Origin: an uncultured Maribacter sp.
Lineage (GTDB): Bacteria > Bacteroidota > Bacteroidia > Flavobacteriales > Flavobacteriaceae
Reading direction: 5' to 3'
Assembly (NCBI RefSeq): GCF_947500405.1
Contig: NZ_CANMRY010000009.1
Coordinates: forward strand, 114,524-178,523
DNA length: 64,000 nt
Shown here: piece by piece, positions 26,550 to 35,017 of the stretch
How the letters are laid out: each line of letters opens with the position of its first letter
How positions within the stretch are numbered: position 1 is the stretch's first letter
Program-made: the position numbers and the translations under genes
Notes under the pieces: generated by a model
What the model saw: the letters and a program-made list of their open reading frames with translations, nothing else
The model's database searches: none
What the model was told of the DNA's origin: nothing

Positions 26550-28667
26550 CTAATAAAAAGTAGCTCTATTATCTTTAATCTCTGCTCCTTCTTTTAATGC
26601 ATTATAAACTTCTGTAGTAACCTTTGTACCATTAGAGTTTTTTAAAGAATTTGCATACGTACTATAGTTGTCTAATTTAATGGCGTCTGTCTTTTTAGTA
26701 ACCGTAACCATAAATACACCTGTATTACCTTCTATTAATTTAGAAGTTTCATTTTCTGCTAAACCAAAAGCATTACCAACAACTACAGGCTCATTACCTG
26801 CACCAGGGATTGTAGGAGATTTTACTGTTAAAGCAGATGCTGTAGCAACAGAAATATTATTATCCTTTGCAAAAGCATCTAAATCCTTACCACTGTTTGC
26901 ACTAATAATTTGTGCTGCCTTTCTTTGTTTACGTAATATTGGTAACACAGAAGCAGAAGCATCTTCCGGAGACATATGACCCTTTTTATATTTTGCTGTT
27001 AATTGTGCTATAACGTAGCCATTATTAACATTAAACCTTTTAATGCTCCCATTATCCGTATCTTCATTAAACGCCCATTGCACTATACTACGTTGCGTTC
27101 CTAAGCCAGGTAAATTTTCATCCATAGCTTTTATTTTATTTACAGGACGCACGCTATATTCATTTTCCTTTGCCAAATCTAAAAATGCTTTTGAACCTTC
27201 TATAGATTCCATTTCAAATTTAGTAGCATCAGTAAATAACGTATTAATAGTTTCTTCTGATGGTAAAATTTCTCTAGTAATAGTTGCTATTTGATAAATA
27301 TCTTGTTTGTCATCTATTTTAATAACATGAAAACCAAAATCTGTTTCTACCAATCCAATAGCACCAACTTTATTACCAAAAGCAAAATCATTAAATTTTG
27401 GAACCATAGTACCTCTTTGGAAATATCCTAAATCTCCACCATTAGCAGCAGATGGTCCATCTGAATTATCTCTTGCCAATTCTACAAAAACAGTTCCTGT
27501 CTTTTTAGCCTCTTTTAAAAGTTCCTTTGCTTTTTCTTCTGCCTCTTCCTTAGTTCTTTTTACTTCTGGGTTAGCTCTTGTTGCTCCTTCATAGGCAATT
27601 AATATATGACTAGCTTTAACAGAACCATTTGTCTTTTTAGCAACCATTTTAGATAACTTATATAAGTTACCATCTTTATATGGGCCATATATATTCCCAA
27701 TATTTAATGTTACTAATGTATCTGCAAATAATGCTGGTAATTGTTTTTTATCTTTATAAATAGTATCAAATTTAGTATCTGAATTTCTATCTAAAAACGC
27801 AGCAACATTTTTTGTGTTTCTAAATCCTAAGATAGTATCGTTTCTATCTGTTTGCGAATTATACTCTACCGTGTTATCTAATAATTTTGTAATTTTTTCT
27901 TTTACTGCAGTTTCATCTGCAGCTGATGCTTTTTCTTCAAAATATACAAATTGAATATCTCTTGCGTCTTCTTGCTTATACTCTTCTTTATGCGCATTAA
28001 CATAAGAAGAAATATCACTTTTAGAAACCGAGATAGTACTATCTGCTATAGAGGAGTAAGGAACTCTAGCATATTTTATATCTACTTTATCATTAGCTAA
28101 CTTATAATCTAACTCTCCTTCTTTTAGAGTTGCTCCTACACCTGCTTTTATAAGGTTGTAATAGGTTTGTTCTTTTGCTAATTGAATAATTGTTTTTTCT
28201 GTCTCTAACCAAGCATCATACTGTGCTGGATTATTAGATTTCCAATCTGCAATAGTATTCTTAAATCTATTAGGATCAAAAACTCCATTTTCATTTTGAA
28301 ATTCTGGATTTTGAGCATAGCCAGTAGTTTTAAGGAAATCAATAATTTGATCCTGCTCAACACCAATACCTAAATCTTCAAATTGTTCTCCTAAAATAGT
28401 GTTTTTAACTTCCTGATCCCAAACCTGATTTACAAGTTGTAAAGAGGATGTAGTTGGCCCAACTCTTCTAGATGCAGCTTCTACTTTAGATCTAAAAGCA
28501 TCTATAGAAACTTCTTCTCCATTTATCTCTGCAACAGCAGAACCTACTTTTCCACCGCCCATATTACTACTAGTAAAAACACCTGAAATTACAAATGCGA
28601 ATAGTGCTAAACCAATAATAAGGATTAAAACGGTTGTTCTTTTTCTTATATTTTCTAAAATTGCCAT
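26550..28667 (-). CDS. PpiD/SurA-like periplasmic peptidyl-prolyl isomerase
   Basis: This 705-residue protein has one N-terminal membrane anchor (about residues 12-30) and a SurA-N-like chaperone region. A parvulin domain (about residues 340-460) begins VKASHILIAYEG and contains NGGDLGYFQRG, MVPKFNDFAF and FGFHVIKI. The layout matches PpiD, a folding factor for exported proteins at the periplasmic face of the inner membrane. It ends the minus-strand envelope block that begins with coaX. Confidence 0.9.
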   Translation of the reverse strand: MAILENIRKRTTVLILIIGLALFAFVISGVFTSSNMGGGKVGSAVAEINGEEVSIDAFRSKVEAASRRVGPTTSSLQLVNQVWDQEVKNTILGEQFEDLGIGVEQDQIIDFLKTTGYAQNPEFQNENGVFDPNRFKNTIADWKSNNPAQYDAWLETEKTIIQLAKEQTYYNLIKAGVGATLKEGELDYKLANDKVDIKYARVPYSSIADSTISVSKSDISSYVNAHKEEYKQEDARDIQFVYFEEKASAADETAVKEKITKLLDNTVEYNSQTDRNDTILGFRNTKNVAAFLDRNSDTKFDTIYKDKKQLPALFADTLVTLNIGNIYGPYKDGNLYKLSKMVAKKTNGSVKASHILIAYEGATRANPEVKRTKEEAEEKAKELLKEAKKTGTVFVELARDNSDGPSAANGGDLGYFQRGTMVPKFNDFAFGNKVGAIGLVETDFGFHVIKIDDKQDIYQIATITREILPSEETINTLFTDATKFEMESIEGSKAFLDLAKENEYSVRPVNKIKAMDENLPGLGTQRSIVQWAFNEDTDNGSIKRFNVNNGYVIAQLTAKYKKGHMSPEDASASVLPILRKQRKAAQIISANSGKDLDAFAKDNNISVATASALTVKSPTIPGAGNEPVVVGNAFGLAENETSKLIEGNTGVFMVTVTKKTDAIKLDNYSTYANSLKNSNGTKVTTEVYNALKEGAEIKDNRATFY

Positions 28668-28759
28668 TGTTTGGAATAATTAAAATCAGTTCGCGAAATT
28701 ACCATTTTTAATTGAAATAATAAAACCTAAAAAATACCTTAAAGCACTTATTATTGCTT

Positions 28760-30049
28760 CTAGTCTTCTTCTATTATTTTAAGAGCTACTAAATCTATTT
28801 TTGTATTAGAAACTTCGAGAATTGTAAATTGAAAATTATCTATTATTATTTCTGAATTTTGCTCAGGAATTTCTCCTGTTTTATATACTATAAATCCGCC
28901 TAAAGTTTCATATTCATCACTTTCTGGTAATTCTAATTTATAGTTTTCATTTATATAATCTACATCTAACCTAGCAGAAAACAAAAAGTTAGCTTCATCT
29001 ATTTTTTCTTCTCGCAAATCTGTAGAATCATGCTCATCTTCAATCTCTCCAAAAAGCTCTTCTACAATATCTTCTACAGTAATTATTCCTGAGGTTCCGC
29101 CATATTCGTCTAAAACTACTGCTATACTTTTTCTTTTTTTAGTAAGTATTTTAAGAATGTCATGAATTAAAATAGTCTCTGGAACTAACTCTACTGGCAA
29201 TAAAATACTTTTTAATGTCTTCGGCTTTTTAAACAATTCATAAGAATGTATATATCCTATAATATCATCTATAGTATCTTTATATATTAATATTTTTGAA
29301 TAGCCTGTTTCTGTAAAAAGTTTTGCCAAATCTTTAGGAGATTCATGTAGTTCTACCGCAGTAATCTCTGTCCTTGGCACCATAACCTCACGAGCCTTAA
29401 CAGCTGTAAACTCTAACGCATTCTGAAAAATTTGAATTTCAGAATCAACTTCATCATTAGCTTCTACAGTCTCCATTTGCTCAGTAATATAGTCTCCTAG
29501 TTCTATTTTACTAAAAGCCAACTGTACTTCGTCCCCATCTGTCTTAAAAAGTGTTTTCAAAATAAAATCGGAAACTTTTAATACAAAATCAGAAATTATT
29601 GAAAATAATATGTAAAAAATATAAGCTGGAAAAGCTAGTACTTTTAATAGGGTATTAGAATAGATTTGAAAAAGAACTTTTGGCAAAAACTCTGCCGTAA
29701 CTAATATAATAAGTGTTGAGATTAGCGTTTGTGTAAACAAGCTAAAATCTGTTAAAAAGACATGAAAAAATCCTGTGGTTGTTCCTTGAATATTTAGAAA
29801 AATACTCATTAAAAGTTCTCCCATATACAAGCCATATATAACTAATGCTATATTGTTACCAATTAACATAGTTGCAATGAACTTTGATGGTTTTTTAGTT
29901 AACAGTGTAAGTATTCTTGCTAAAAAACCTTCTTGCTTTTTCTCTATTTCTATATGTATTTTATTAGCAGAAATAAATGCAATTTCCATTCCTGAAAAAA
30001 AAGCAGAAAACAAGAGAGAAATGATTATTATAATTATGGAAGTTTCCAA
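28760..30049 (-). CDS. CNNM/CBS-domain membrane protein (HlyC/CorC family)
   Basis: This 429-residue protein has an N-terminal DUF21/CNNM membrane domain with FFSGMEIAFISAN. Two CBS domains follow (about residues 200-320, including VMVPRTEI and AVVLDEYGGTSGIITVEDIVEELFGEI), then a CorC_HlyC domain. Family members are linked to Mg2+/Co2+ efflux or tolerance; the old name hemolysin is misleading. The gliding protein GldE has the same domains, but its usual neighbours gldD and ssb are absent. It is 5 bases downstream of a small membrane-protein gene. Confidence 0.88.
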   Translation of the reverse strand: METSIIIIIISLLFSAFFSGMEIAFISANKIHIEIEKKQEGFLARILTLLTKKPSKFIATMLIGNNIALVIYGLYMGELLMSIFLNIQGTTTGFFHVFLTDFSLFTQTLISTLIILVTAEFLPKVLFQIYSNTLLKVLAFPAYIFYILFSIISDFVLKVSDFILKTLFKTDGDEVQLAFSKIELGDYITEQMETVEANDEVDSEIQIFQNALEFTAVKAREVMVPRTEITAVELHESPKDLAKLFTETGYSKILIYKDTIDDIIGYIHSYELFKKPKTLKSILLPVELVPETILIHDILKILTKKRKSIAVVLDEYGGTSGIITVEDIVEELFGEIEDEHDSTDLREEKIDEANFLFSARLDVDYINENYKLELPESDEYETLGGFIVYKTGEIPEQNSEIIIDNFQFTILEVSNTKIDLVALKIIEED

Positions 30050-30054
30050 AATTG

Positions 30055-30255
30055 TTATTGGTTATCGCGTTTTCTTTGCTCAAATTTTCTACGGTAGTTT
30101 CTTCTAAAAAAGAACATACCAATAGATACTGCCGCAAAGAAAATAAATAAATATGCAGAATTTTTATCTATTCTCCAATCGGTAAACACTCTATATACAG
30201 AGAAAAAAAACACTATTAAATATAAATACTCTGTATAACGTAAAATCTTAATCAT
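30055..30255 (-). CDS. Small two-helix membrane protein
   Basis: This 66-residue protein has two hydrophobic segments (about residues 10-24 and 34-50), then a strongly basic tail RRNYRRKFEQRKRDNQ. The start overlaps the lptC stop by 8 bases, indicating coupling. I do not know a characterised family. The position between lptC and the CBS protein suggests an envelope role. Confidence 0.75.
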   Translation of the reverse strand: MIKILRYTEYLYLIVFFFSVYRVFTDWRIDKNSAYLFIFFAAVSIGMFFFRRNYRRKFEQRKRDNQ

Positions 30256-30856
30256 CTTTTTCTTCTTTAATAAGCATTAACCCATAGGTTTTATGAGCGT
30301 TTAAGAAACTTAAATCTTTATTAAAATCCATTCCTTTTCCATCCATTACGGTGCCATCTTCTGGGTTTGTAAATTTAAACTTTTCTTGCGTAAATATCCA
30401 CTCATTAGATTGATCCCAATATAATTGTGGTGTTTCTAATAATTTACCATCATGACTTTTTATAACCACATTTCCTTGCAAATCTATAACATTAGTTGCA
30501 CTATAAATTATACCATAATCTGCAGTTATGGTGCTCTTTTTTTTGTTTTCATCAAAAAAATCTACATGCACTCCGTTTGGAAAAGTTCTATGCGGAAATT
30601 TTAAATTATCATAATCTTCACTAATAGCACTAGTTAAAATAGCTAAAACTTTTGAATTTTTTTTATCGTCGGAATCTAATTTTTCTTTTGTTTCTGTATA
30701 GGTAAGCACGAAATTTTTAGCAACTCCTTGAGGGAATATATTGGGCTTAGCTTCTTCTCCTACTCTTTTATAATTGTCTTTACATGAAAAAAAAAGCATT
30801 GCCATGGAAAAAACCATGGCAATGCTTTTTAAATTATCGGTAAAAAACTTTTTCAT
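30248..30856 (-). CDS. lptC: LPS export protein LptC, lipoprotein form
   Basis: LptC is the periplasmic bridge that takes LPS from the LptBFG transporter to LptA. This 202-residue form has a signal peptide with lipobox LFFSC (Cys 25) instead of the usual membrane anchor. The LptC/OstA-like β-jellyroll core follows (about residues 50-185), including ITADYGIIYSATNVIDLQGNV. Codons 9-23 form a perfect 17-bp hairpin followed by nine T residues, so the gene carries an intrinsic-terminator-like element inside its own signal sequence. It starts 1 base after the TPR gene stop. Confidence 0.85.
   Translation of the reverse strand: MKKFFTDNLKSIAMVFSMAMLFFSCKDNYKRVGEEAKPNIFPQGVAKNFVLTYTETKEKLDSDDKKNSKVLAILTSAISEDYDNLKFPHRTFPNGVHVDFFDENKKKSTITADYGIIYSATNVIDLQGNVVIKSHDGKLLETPQLYWDQSNEWIFTQEKFKFTNPEDGTVMDGKGMDFNKDLSFLNAHKTYGLMLIKEEKDD
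30787..30830 (-). terminator. Terminator-like hairpin within the lptC signal sequence
   Basis: GCATTGCCATGG (30796-30807) and CCATGGCAATGC (30814-30825) are perfect complements, extended by A5/T5 to a 17-bp stem with a 6-base loop. On the minus strand it is followed by nine T residues. It lies 28 bases past the stop of the TPR gene. Structurally it is a complete intrinsic terminator, but it is translated as part of lptC. Confidence 0.75.
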
Positions 30857-30857
30857 C

Positions 30858-32231
30858 TTATAAGTTAGGAACTTTTACGCTACCACCTGCCCAACACTTA
30901 AAAGTAACTGTTTGGCCAGCTTTACCAGCTGTAAAAATCATTTCTTTTGTTGGCGCTTTTGCAGAATAACTTGCTGCAGATTGGTTTGCTCTACCACTTA
31001 ATGATGGATCTACTCTTCCTGCTTTTCTTGCCATTTCTGCTGCTTTCCAATATATAGCACGTTTTTCAAAAGGTGTTGCTCCACAACTGTTTGCACTACT
31101 TGCATATAAACTTGCAATTAATAAATACGCTTTACCATTAGATGAATTAGCATTTATTGCTTTTTGCGCATAATTTCTAGCAGTAGATTTACTTCCTCCT
31201 TTTTTGTAAATAGTAGCTATTTTGTATAATAAGTTAGATTTTTTGTAAGAATCTGTTTCTAACTCACCAGCTTTATTAAAATCTGATATTGCACCATTCT
31301 TATCTCCAGACTTAAGCTTTAACATACCCCCGTACATATAAGCATCTGCTGATGGGTCTAATTTTAATTGCTCATCAAACAACTTTTTAAACATTGGCTC
31401 TTCAGTACATTCTTTACTAAACATTCTCCCTACTGCTCTTTTTACCCACTTTACATCACCCTTTTTTGCTTCAAAGTTTTTCTCATATAATGGTATTAAA
31501 TTTCCACAGTCTGCAAGTGCTCCTAATTTAGAATCTATACTTCCTGCAATTTTACCAAATGATTTTGAGTTTGTTGTTGCAGAACTTAAACGTTTCTTCT
31601 CTTTAGAGGTTAATGTACCTGCCTCTTCTTTTGGTAATAACTTAGTAATAATGTTTGTTAATTTAAGATTTTCATCTTCTATTTTCTCAGTAACATCATC
31701 ATAAACATCAAAAACTTCTTGAAGTTCTTTAGCACCTGAGTTATGCAAATCTACCAAACTAGAGAAATATAGGTATAGTGCTTTAGGATTTTTAAAGTTT
31801 GCTTTATCATTAACAAACGCATCTCCTAACATAGAATATATTTCTGCATCATTAGTCATTTTGTTATCATACTTTAATAACACTTTATCTATTGCTACCG
31901 ATGCAGGTGTTGCTTTCTTTGGAAAATGTTTTACGCTATTATCATACAAACCTATTAAGTCTGTAATTAATGCATCTTTATCTGCTCCAGAAGATTTTTT
32001 AATTTTGTCTTTTAAAATTCTTTCTCCGTAGGCAAAATTTGCCCAGTTTAAAGCAGGGCAATTATCATATACCATTTTCCATGGTGTATATGCTGCTTCA
32101 TAATTTTTAACTTTAGCATGCTCAACATATATAGATAAGTTGGTCATACATTCTTGATTTTGAGCCTGAGCATTGCTTACTCCTATTGCTCCCAAAAACA
32201 ATATTGCTGTGAAGTAAAGTTTCGTTTTCAT
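30858..32231 (-). CDS. Secreted TPR-repeat protein
   Basis: This 457-residue protein has a signal peptide ending near NAQAQ, then helical repeats. The N-terminal part has degenerate repeats, and canonical TPRs lie at about residues 295-400, including the DAYMYGGMLKLKSGDKNGAISDFNKAGEL segment. No enzymatic motif is seen. It is directly upstream of lptC and downstream of an outer-membrane protein gene. A periplasmic scaffold or assembly role is a reasonable inference. Confidence 0.8.
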   Translation of the reverse strand: MKTKLYFTAILFLGAIGVSNAQAQNQECMTNLSIYVEHAKVKNYEAAYTPWKMVYDNCPALNWANFAYGERILKDKIKKSSGADKDALITDLIGLYDNSVKHFPKKATPASVAIDKVLLKYDNKMTNDAEIYSMLGDAFVNDKANFKNPKALYLYFSSLVDLHNSGAKELQEVFDVYDDVTEKIEDENLKLTNIITKLLPKEEAGTLTSKEKKRLSSATTNSKSFGKIAGSIDSKLGALADCGNLIPLYEKNFEAKKGDVKWVKRAVGRMFSKECTEEPMFKKLFDEQLKLDPSADAYMYGGMLKLKSGDKNGAISDFNKAGELETDSYKKSNLLYKIATIYKKGGSKSTARNYAQKAINANSSNGKAYLLIASLYASSANSCGATPFEKRAIYWKAAEMARKAGRVDPSLSGRANQSAASYSAKAPTKEMIFTAGKAGQTVTFKCWAGGSVKVPNL

Positions 32232-32268
32232 ATTATATTTTATTTTAAAGTGGTTAATGTACTATTTT

Positions 32269-33555
32269 TTAATTAATTTTTCTTTTCTTGAACCACAAAT
32301 CGTTTAAAGAAAGTCCTATATTAATCTTAAAGTAATTTTCTTCTATTAAATTTGCTGTAGAAGTCCCTCTTTTTCCTAATTCAAAACCTAGATTAATATT
32401 AGATAAACTTCGTCCTAGAGGTAAACCAAGTCCAAAAGTTATGCCAAAATCTTTAATTTCTTTATTATTCACTATCATTCCAGAATTATCTGCACGCAAC
32501 CCAGCCCTATAAACAACTCTTTTTAAGTAACTTGTAAATGATGAGTATTCTGGTATATAAAAACCACCAACCGAAAAAGCAGAAGCATCCCCGTAGGTAA
32601 CATTTGTTGCTCTAAGAAAGTCATTAGAAAAAGAATCTAAAGATTGTATACTATACTCTGCTCCTAAAAACCATTTCTTTTCTTCTCCAAAACCTATTCC
32701 TAAAGTAGTTGCTGGAGCAATTTTAAATTCTGTATTTCTTAAGCCTTGCGCATCTAAGTCTACATCTATTAATTCTATATTTACTCCATTATCTGGTGAA
32801 AAAGAACCAATTTCTTGGCTGTTACTTGAGGTTAAATTGCCCTGAGTCTTTACTCTTAGAGAAGTATAAAGTGTATGTTTTTTTGTTACCTTAGGTGTAT
32901 AATTTACTGCTAAATTAAAATCTACACCATTTATTCTAGATTCTCTACGATCAAAAGTTCCAAATTGAATCCCTTCTATAGATTGCACCCTATTACTATT
33001 AATAGTACCAAAATTAAAGTTCGCAGTTGCTCCAAAGCTAAGATTCTTCATAAACTCATAGCCTACAGAAAAATAAACTTTATTTAATCCACCATCACCT
33101 GAAAATACATTTGATACAGCCCCCTGGCTACTAGTTGTTTCTTGTTCAATATTATACCCTACAGAAGAGCGAGGCATTATTCCAAAACCAATACCTAGGC
33201 CTTTTCCTAAACTAAAACCAAGTGCTAAATAATCTAAATTTGTTAAAGCGGTTTCTTCTTGTTCTGCAAAACTCTTAAGTGTTATTCTGTTATGAGAAAT
33301 ACCAGCTGTATACGTAGTTAAACCAACCTTATTGTTACCAGAAAGCCCTAACTTACTATAGGCTGCAGGGTTTTTGAGATTTACGTGTATACTATCTGCA
33401 TAAACTCCTAAGCCCCCCATCATTTGGTTTTCTACAGTACTTGTAGTTCTTAACTCTCCTATTCCAAAGTAAGAATATGGAGAAACTGACCCTTCTTGAG
33501 CGTACATACCAACCGAAGCTATGCACACAATTGCAATTAAAATTTTCTTAATCAT
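32269..33555 (-). CDS. Outer-membrane β-barrel protein, FadL-like in pattern
   Basis: This 428-residue protein has a signal peptide (cleavage near MYAQ) and the N-terminal segment SVSPYSYFGIGEL. It then has alternating amphipathic β-strands rich in Gly and aromatics. The C-terminal region KINIGLSLNDLWF is typical of a barrel. The pattern resembles FadL/OmpP1-type proteins but I see no diagnostic motif. It starts one base after the coaX stop, so the two are co-transcribed. Confidence 0.7.
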   Translation of the reverse strand: MIKKILIAIVCIASVGMYAQEGSVSPYSYFGIGELRTTSTVENQMMGGLGVYADSIHVNLKNPAAYSKLGLSGNNKVGLTTYTAGISHNRITLKSFAEQEETALTNLDYLALGFSLGKGLGIGFGIMPRSSVGYNIEQETTSSQGAVSNVFSGDGGLNKVYFSVGYEFMKNLSFGATANFNFGTINSNRVQSIEGIQFGTFDRRESRINGVDFNLAVNYTPKVTKKHTLYTSLRVKTQGNLTSSNSQEIGSFSPDNGVNIELIDVDLDAQGLRNTEFKIAPATTLGIGFGEEKKWFLGAEYSIQSLDSFSNDFLRATNVTYGDASAFSVGGFYIPEYSSFTSYLKRVVYRAGLRADNSGMIVNNKEIKDFGITFGLGLPLGRSLSNINLGFELGKRGTSTANLIEENYFKINIGLSLNDLWFKKRKIN

Positions 33556-34284
33556 CTAGTGTTTGTTGTATTCCAACAAATAGTTTAGTCCCTTTAGCAG
33601 GAATTTGGAATCCGCAAATATGGTATTTTTTAATCGTTTTGACAAAAAATGAGTATCTCCTCCTGTTAAAATAACTGTTAAATCTTTAAATCTGCTTTTA
33701 TATTGACCTATTATTCCTTCTATTTCTATACAAACACCATTAACTACGCCACTATGAATACTTGTTTCTGTAGAATTTCCAATAAAATCTTCGGTATGTT
33801 TTTTATCTAACAAAGGTAATTTTGCTGTTAAATTATTTAATGCCGTATACCTCATAGTAATTCCAGGAGAAATAGCTCCTCCCAAATATTCTGCACCACT
33901 AGTCACAAAATCGTAAGTTATACAAGTGCCAGCATCTATAATTAACACATTTTTATTAGGATACAAAAGAACTCCCGCCATTGCTAAGGCAATACGATCT
34001 ACTCCTAATGTTTTTGGGCTTGCATATTTATTAACAAAAGCAGTTTTAGAACTAGATGTTAACTCATGTAACTGTGTTCTTTTAGCTATTTTTTTTAACG
34101 ATTCATTATGTAACATACCAACAGAAGAAACTATAGTATTACTAATACTGGGATAATCTTTAAATATATTTTCTAAATTTTCTGATAAAGAAATTAACTT
34201 TACAGAAACCACATGCAACAAGCTATCTTCCTTGAAAACAGCTAGTTTTACATACGTATTACCTACATCCACAATTAAATTCAT
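33556..34284 (-). CDS. coaX: Type III pantothenate kinase
   Basis: CoaX phosphorylates pantothenate in the first step of coenzyme A synthesis. The 242-residue protein begins LIVDVGNTYVK, the ASKHA phosphate-1 motif. It has GVDRIALAMAG, the catalytic-Asp motif LIIDAGTCITYDFV, and GGAISPGITMR, all in order. Type III kinases resist feedback by CoA. It is the first gene of the minus-strand envelope block and lies back-to-back with tRNA-Phe. Confidence 0.95.
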   Translation of the reverse strand: MNLIVDVGNTYVKLAVFKEDSLLHVVSVKLISLSENLENIFKDYPSISNTIVSSVGMLHNESLKKIAKRTQLHELTSSSKTAFVNKYASPKTLGVDRIALAMAGVLLYPNKNVLIIDAGTCITYDFVTSGAEYLGGAISPGITMRYTALNNLTAKLPLLDKKHTEDFIGNSTETSIHSGVVNGVCIEIEGIIGQYKSRFKDLTVILTGGDTHFLSKRLKNTIFADSKFLLKGLNYLLEYNKH

Positions 34285-34336
34285 GTTACAAAGATTAAGA
34301 AATGTAAAAAAACAATCGTCTTTTTTTTCATTTTTG

Positions 34337-34367
34337 TTTGTATATAATAAATTTGAACATATATTTG
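34337..34367 (+). promoter_or_regulatory. Promoter of tRNA-Phe (Bacteroidota consensus)
   Basis: TTTG at 34337-34340 and TATATTTG at 34360-34367 are separated by 19 bases. This matches the TTTG-N19-TAnnTTTG promoter of the Bacteroidota primary sigma factor exactly. The tRNA begins 17 bases downstream. Confidence 0.85.
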
Positions 34368-34384
34368 CACCCGCTTAACGGCAT

Positions 34385-34457
34385 GGTGCCTTAGCTCAGT
34401 TGGTAGAGCAATGGACTGAAAATCCATGTGTCCCTGGTTCGATTCCTGGAGGCACCA
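34385..34457 (+). tRNA. tRNA-Phe (GAA)
   Basis: A full cloverleaf fits: acceptor GGTGCCT/AGGCACC, D-stem GCTC/GAGC, anticodon stem ATGGA/TCCAT with loop CTGAAAA (anticodon GAA), and T-loop TTCGATT. The discriminator is A at 34457, and CCA is not encoded. The T-stem strands read CCTGG and CCTGG, leaving a T-T mismatch at the central pair (51-63). The same 3' part reappears downstream of the GIY-YIG gene. Confidence 0.95.
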
Positions 34458-34462
34458 CAATT

Positions 34463-34487
34463 AAACCCTGCATACGCAGGGTTTTTT
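34463..34487 (+). terminator. Terminator of tRNA-Phe
   Basis: Perfect 9-bp arms AAACCCTGC (34463-34471) and GCAGGGTTT (34476-34484) with loop ATAC, continuing into a T-run. It lies five bases after the tRNA. Confidence 0.92.
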
Positions 34488-34505
34488 GTTTTTAAGAACT
34501 TTATC

Positions 34506-34787
34506 ATGCATTATTTATATATTATTTACTCTGCCACGCTAGATAAATATTACACTGGAGAATCGACTAAACCCTTAGTTAGACTTGAACAACATAACTC
34601 ACATTACTTTAAAAAAGGGTTTACTAATGCTGCTAATGACTGGAAAATTGTTTTAACAAAAAAATGTAATTCTAAAACTGATGCAATCTATCTTGAAAAA
34701 TTTATTAAACGAATGAAAAGCTCTAAGTTCATCAAAAAAATTATTCTAAATCCAAAAATTCTAGAAGATATACTTAACAAAAAATAA
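34506..34787 (+). CDS. Small GIY-YIG nuclease-domain protein
   Basis: Starting at the ATG at 34506 gives 93 residues beginning MHYLYIIYSA, then YYTGES; together these are the GIY and YIG strands of the domain (YIIYS and YYTGE variants). A helix with the conserved Arg (VRLEQHN) and an AIYLEKFIK helix containing the metal-binding Glu follow. An upstream in-frame ATG would lie within the tRNA and is unlikely. Such single-domain proteins are often labelled UvrC-like excinucleases, but they lack every other UvrC domain. The flanking tRNA-derived repeat suggests a mobile-element nuclease. Confidence 0.88.
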   Translation: MHYLYIIYSATLDKYYTGESTKPLVRLEQHNSHYFKKGFTNAANDWKIVLTKKCNSKTDAIYLEKFIKRMKSSKFIKKIILNPKILEDILNKK

Positions 34788-34793
34788 CTATAA

Positions 34794-34833
34794 CCTGGTT
34801 CCCCCGAAGCTTCGGGGCTGGAGGCAACACAAT
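34794..34833 (+). repeat. Partial copy of tRNA-Phe 3' end with palindromic T-loop
   Basis: CCTGGTTC at 34794-34801 equals 34433-34440 in the tRNA. CTGGAGGCAACACAAT at 34818-34833 matches the tRNA 3' end and following bases with one change. The GATTC between them in the tRNA is replaced here by the perfect palindrome CCCCGAAGCTTCGGGG (34802-34817). No 5' half of a tRNA precedes it. Confidence 0.85.
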
Positions 34834-34865
34834 AAATCCTTACTCTTTTGAGTAGGGATTTTTTT
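34834..34865 (+). terminator. Terminator after the GIY-YIG cassette
   Basis: Arms AAATCCTTACTC (34834-34845) and GAGTAGGGATTT (34850-34861) pair over 12 positions with one G-T, loop TTTT, followed by a T-run. The layout mirrors the terminator after the tRNA but its sequence differs. Confidence 0.85.
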
Positions 34866-34981
34866 AGTAATACGTAATTTTTTAAAGTATTTACGACGAA
34901 TATCACATTAAAACTTTAGATAAAAAACAAGTTTACTACCAAATAATCCTAGTCAAAATTAAGCTAACATTTGTAAAACAG

Positions 34982-34989
34982 TATATTTG
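34982..34989 (+). promoter_or_regulatory. Candidate -7 promoter element upstream of the rhodanese gene
   Basis: TATATTTG at 34982-34989 matches TAnnTTTG, 28 bases before the rhodanese ATG. A TTTG lies only 8 bases upstream, too close for a standard -33 box, so the call is tentative. Confidence 0.45.
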
Positions 34990-35017
34990 TTATACTCATT
35001 AAACCTATAATTATAGT

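Larger units (their letters stand above)
34433..34833 (+). mobile_element. Putative GIY-YIG cassette inserted at the tRNA-Phe 3' end
   Basis: The T-arm and 3' end of tRNA-Phe with the following CACAAT (34433-34461) are partly repeated at 34794-34833, each copy followed by its own terminator. Between them lies one small GIY-YIG nuclease gene. The downstream copy keeps CCTGGTTC and CTGGAGGCA but has a 16-bp palindrome in place of the T-loop. The arrangement looks like a small element that inserted at the tRNA end and rebuilt it. Mobility is inferred from structure, not shown. Confidence 0.6.

Noticed and set aside
28760..30049. Gliding-motility protein GldE
   Set aside because: The CNNM/CBS/CorC domains fit, but the usual gldE neighbours are missing and the surroundings are lptC and a PpiD-like gene.
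34428..34505. N-terminal extension of the GIY-YIG gene starting inside tRNA-Phe
   Set aside because: The extension lies over the tRNA 3' half and its terminator; the domain begins cleanly at the ATG at 34506.
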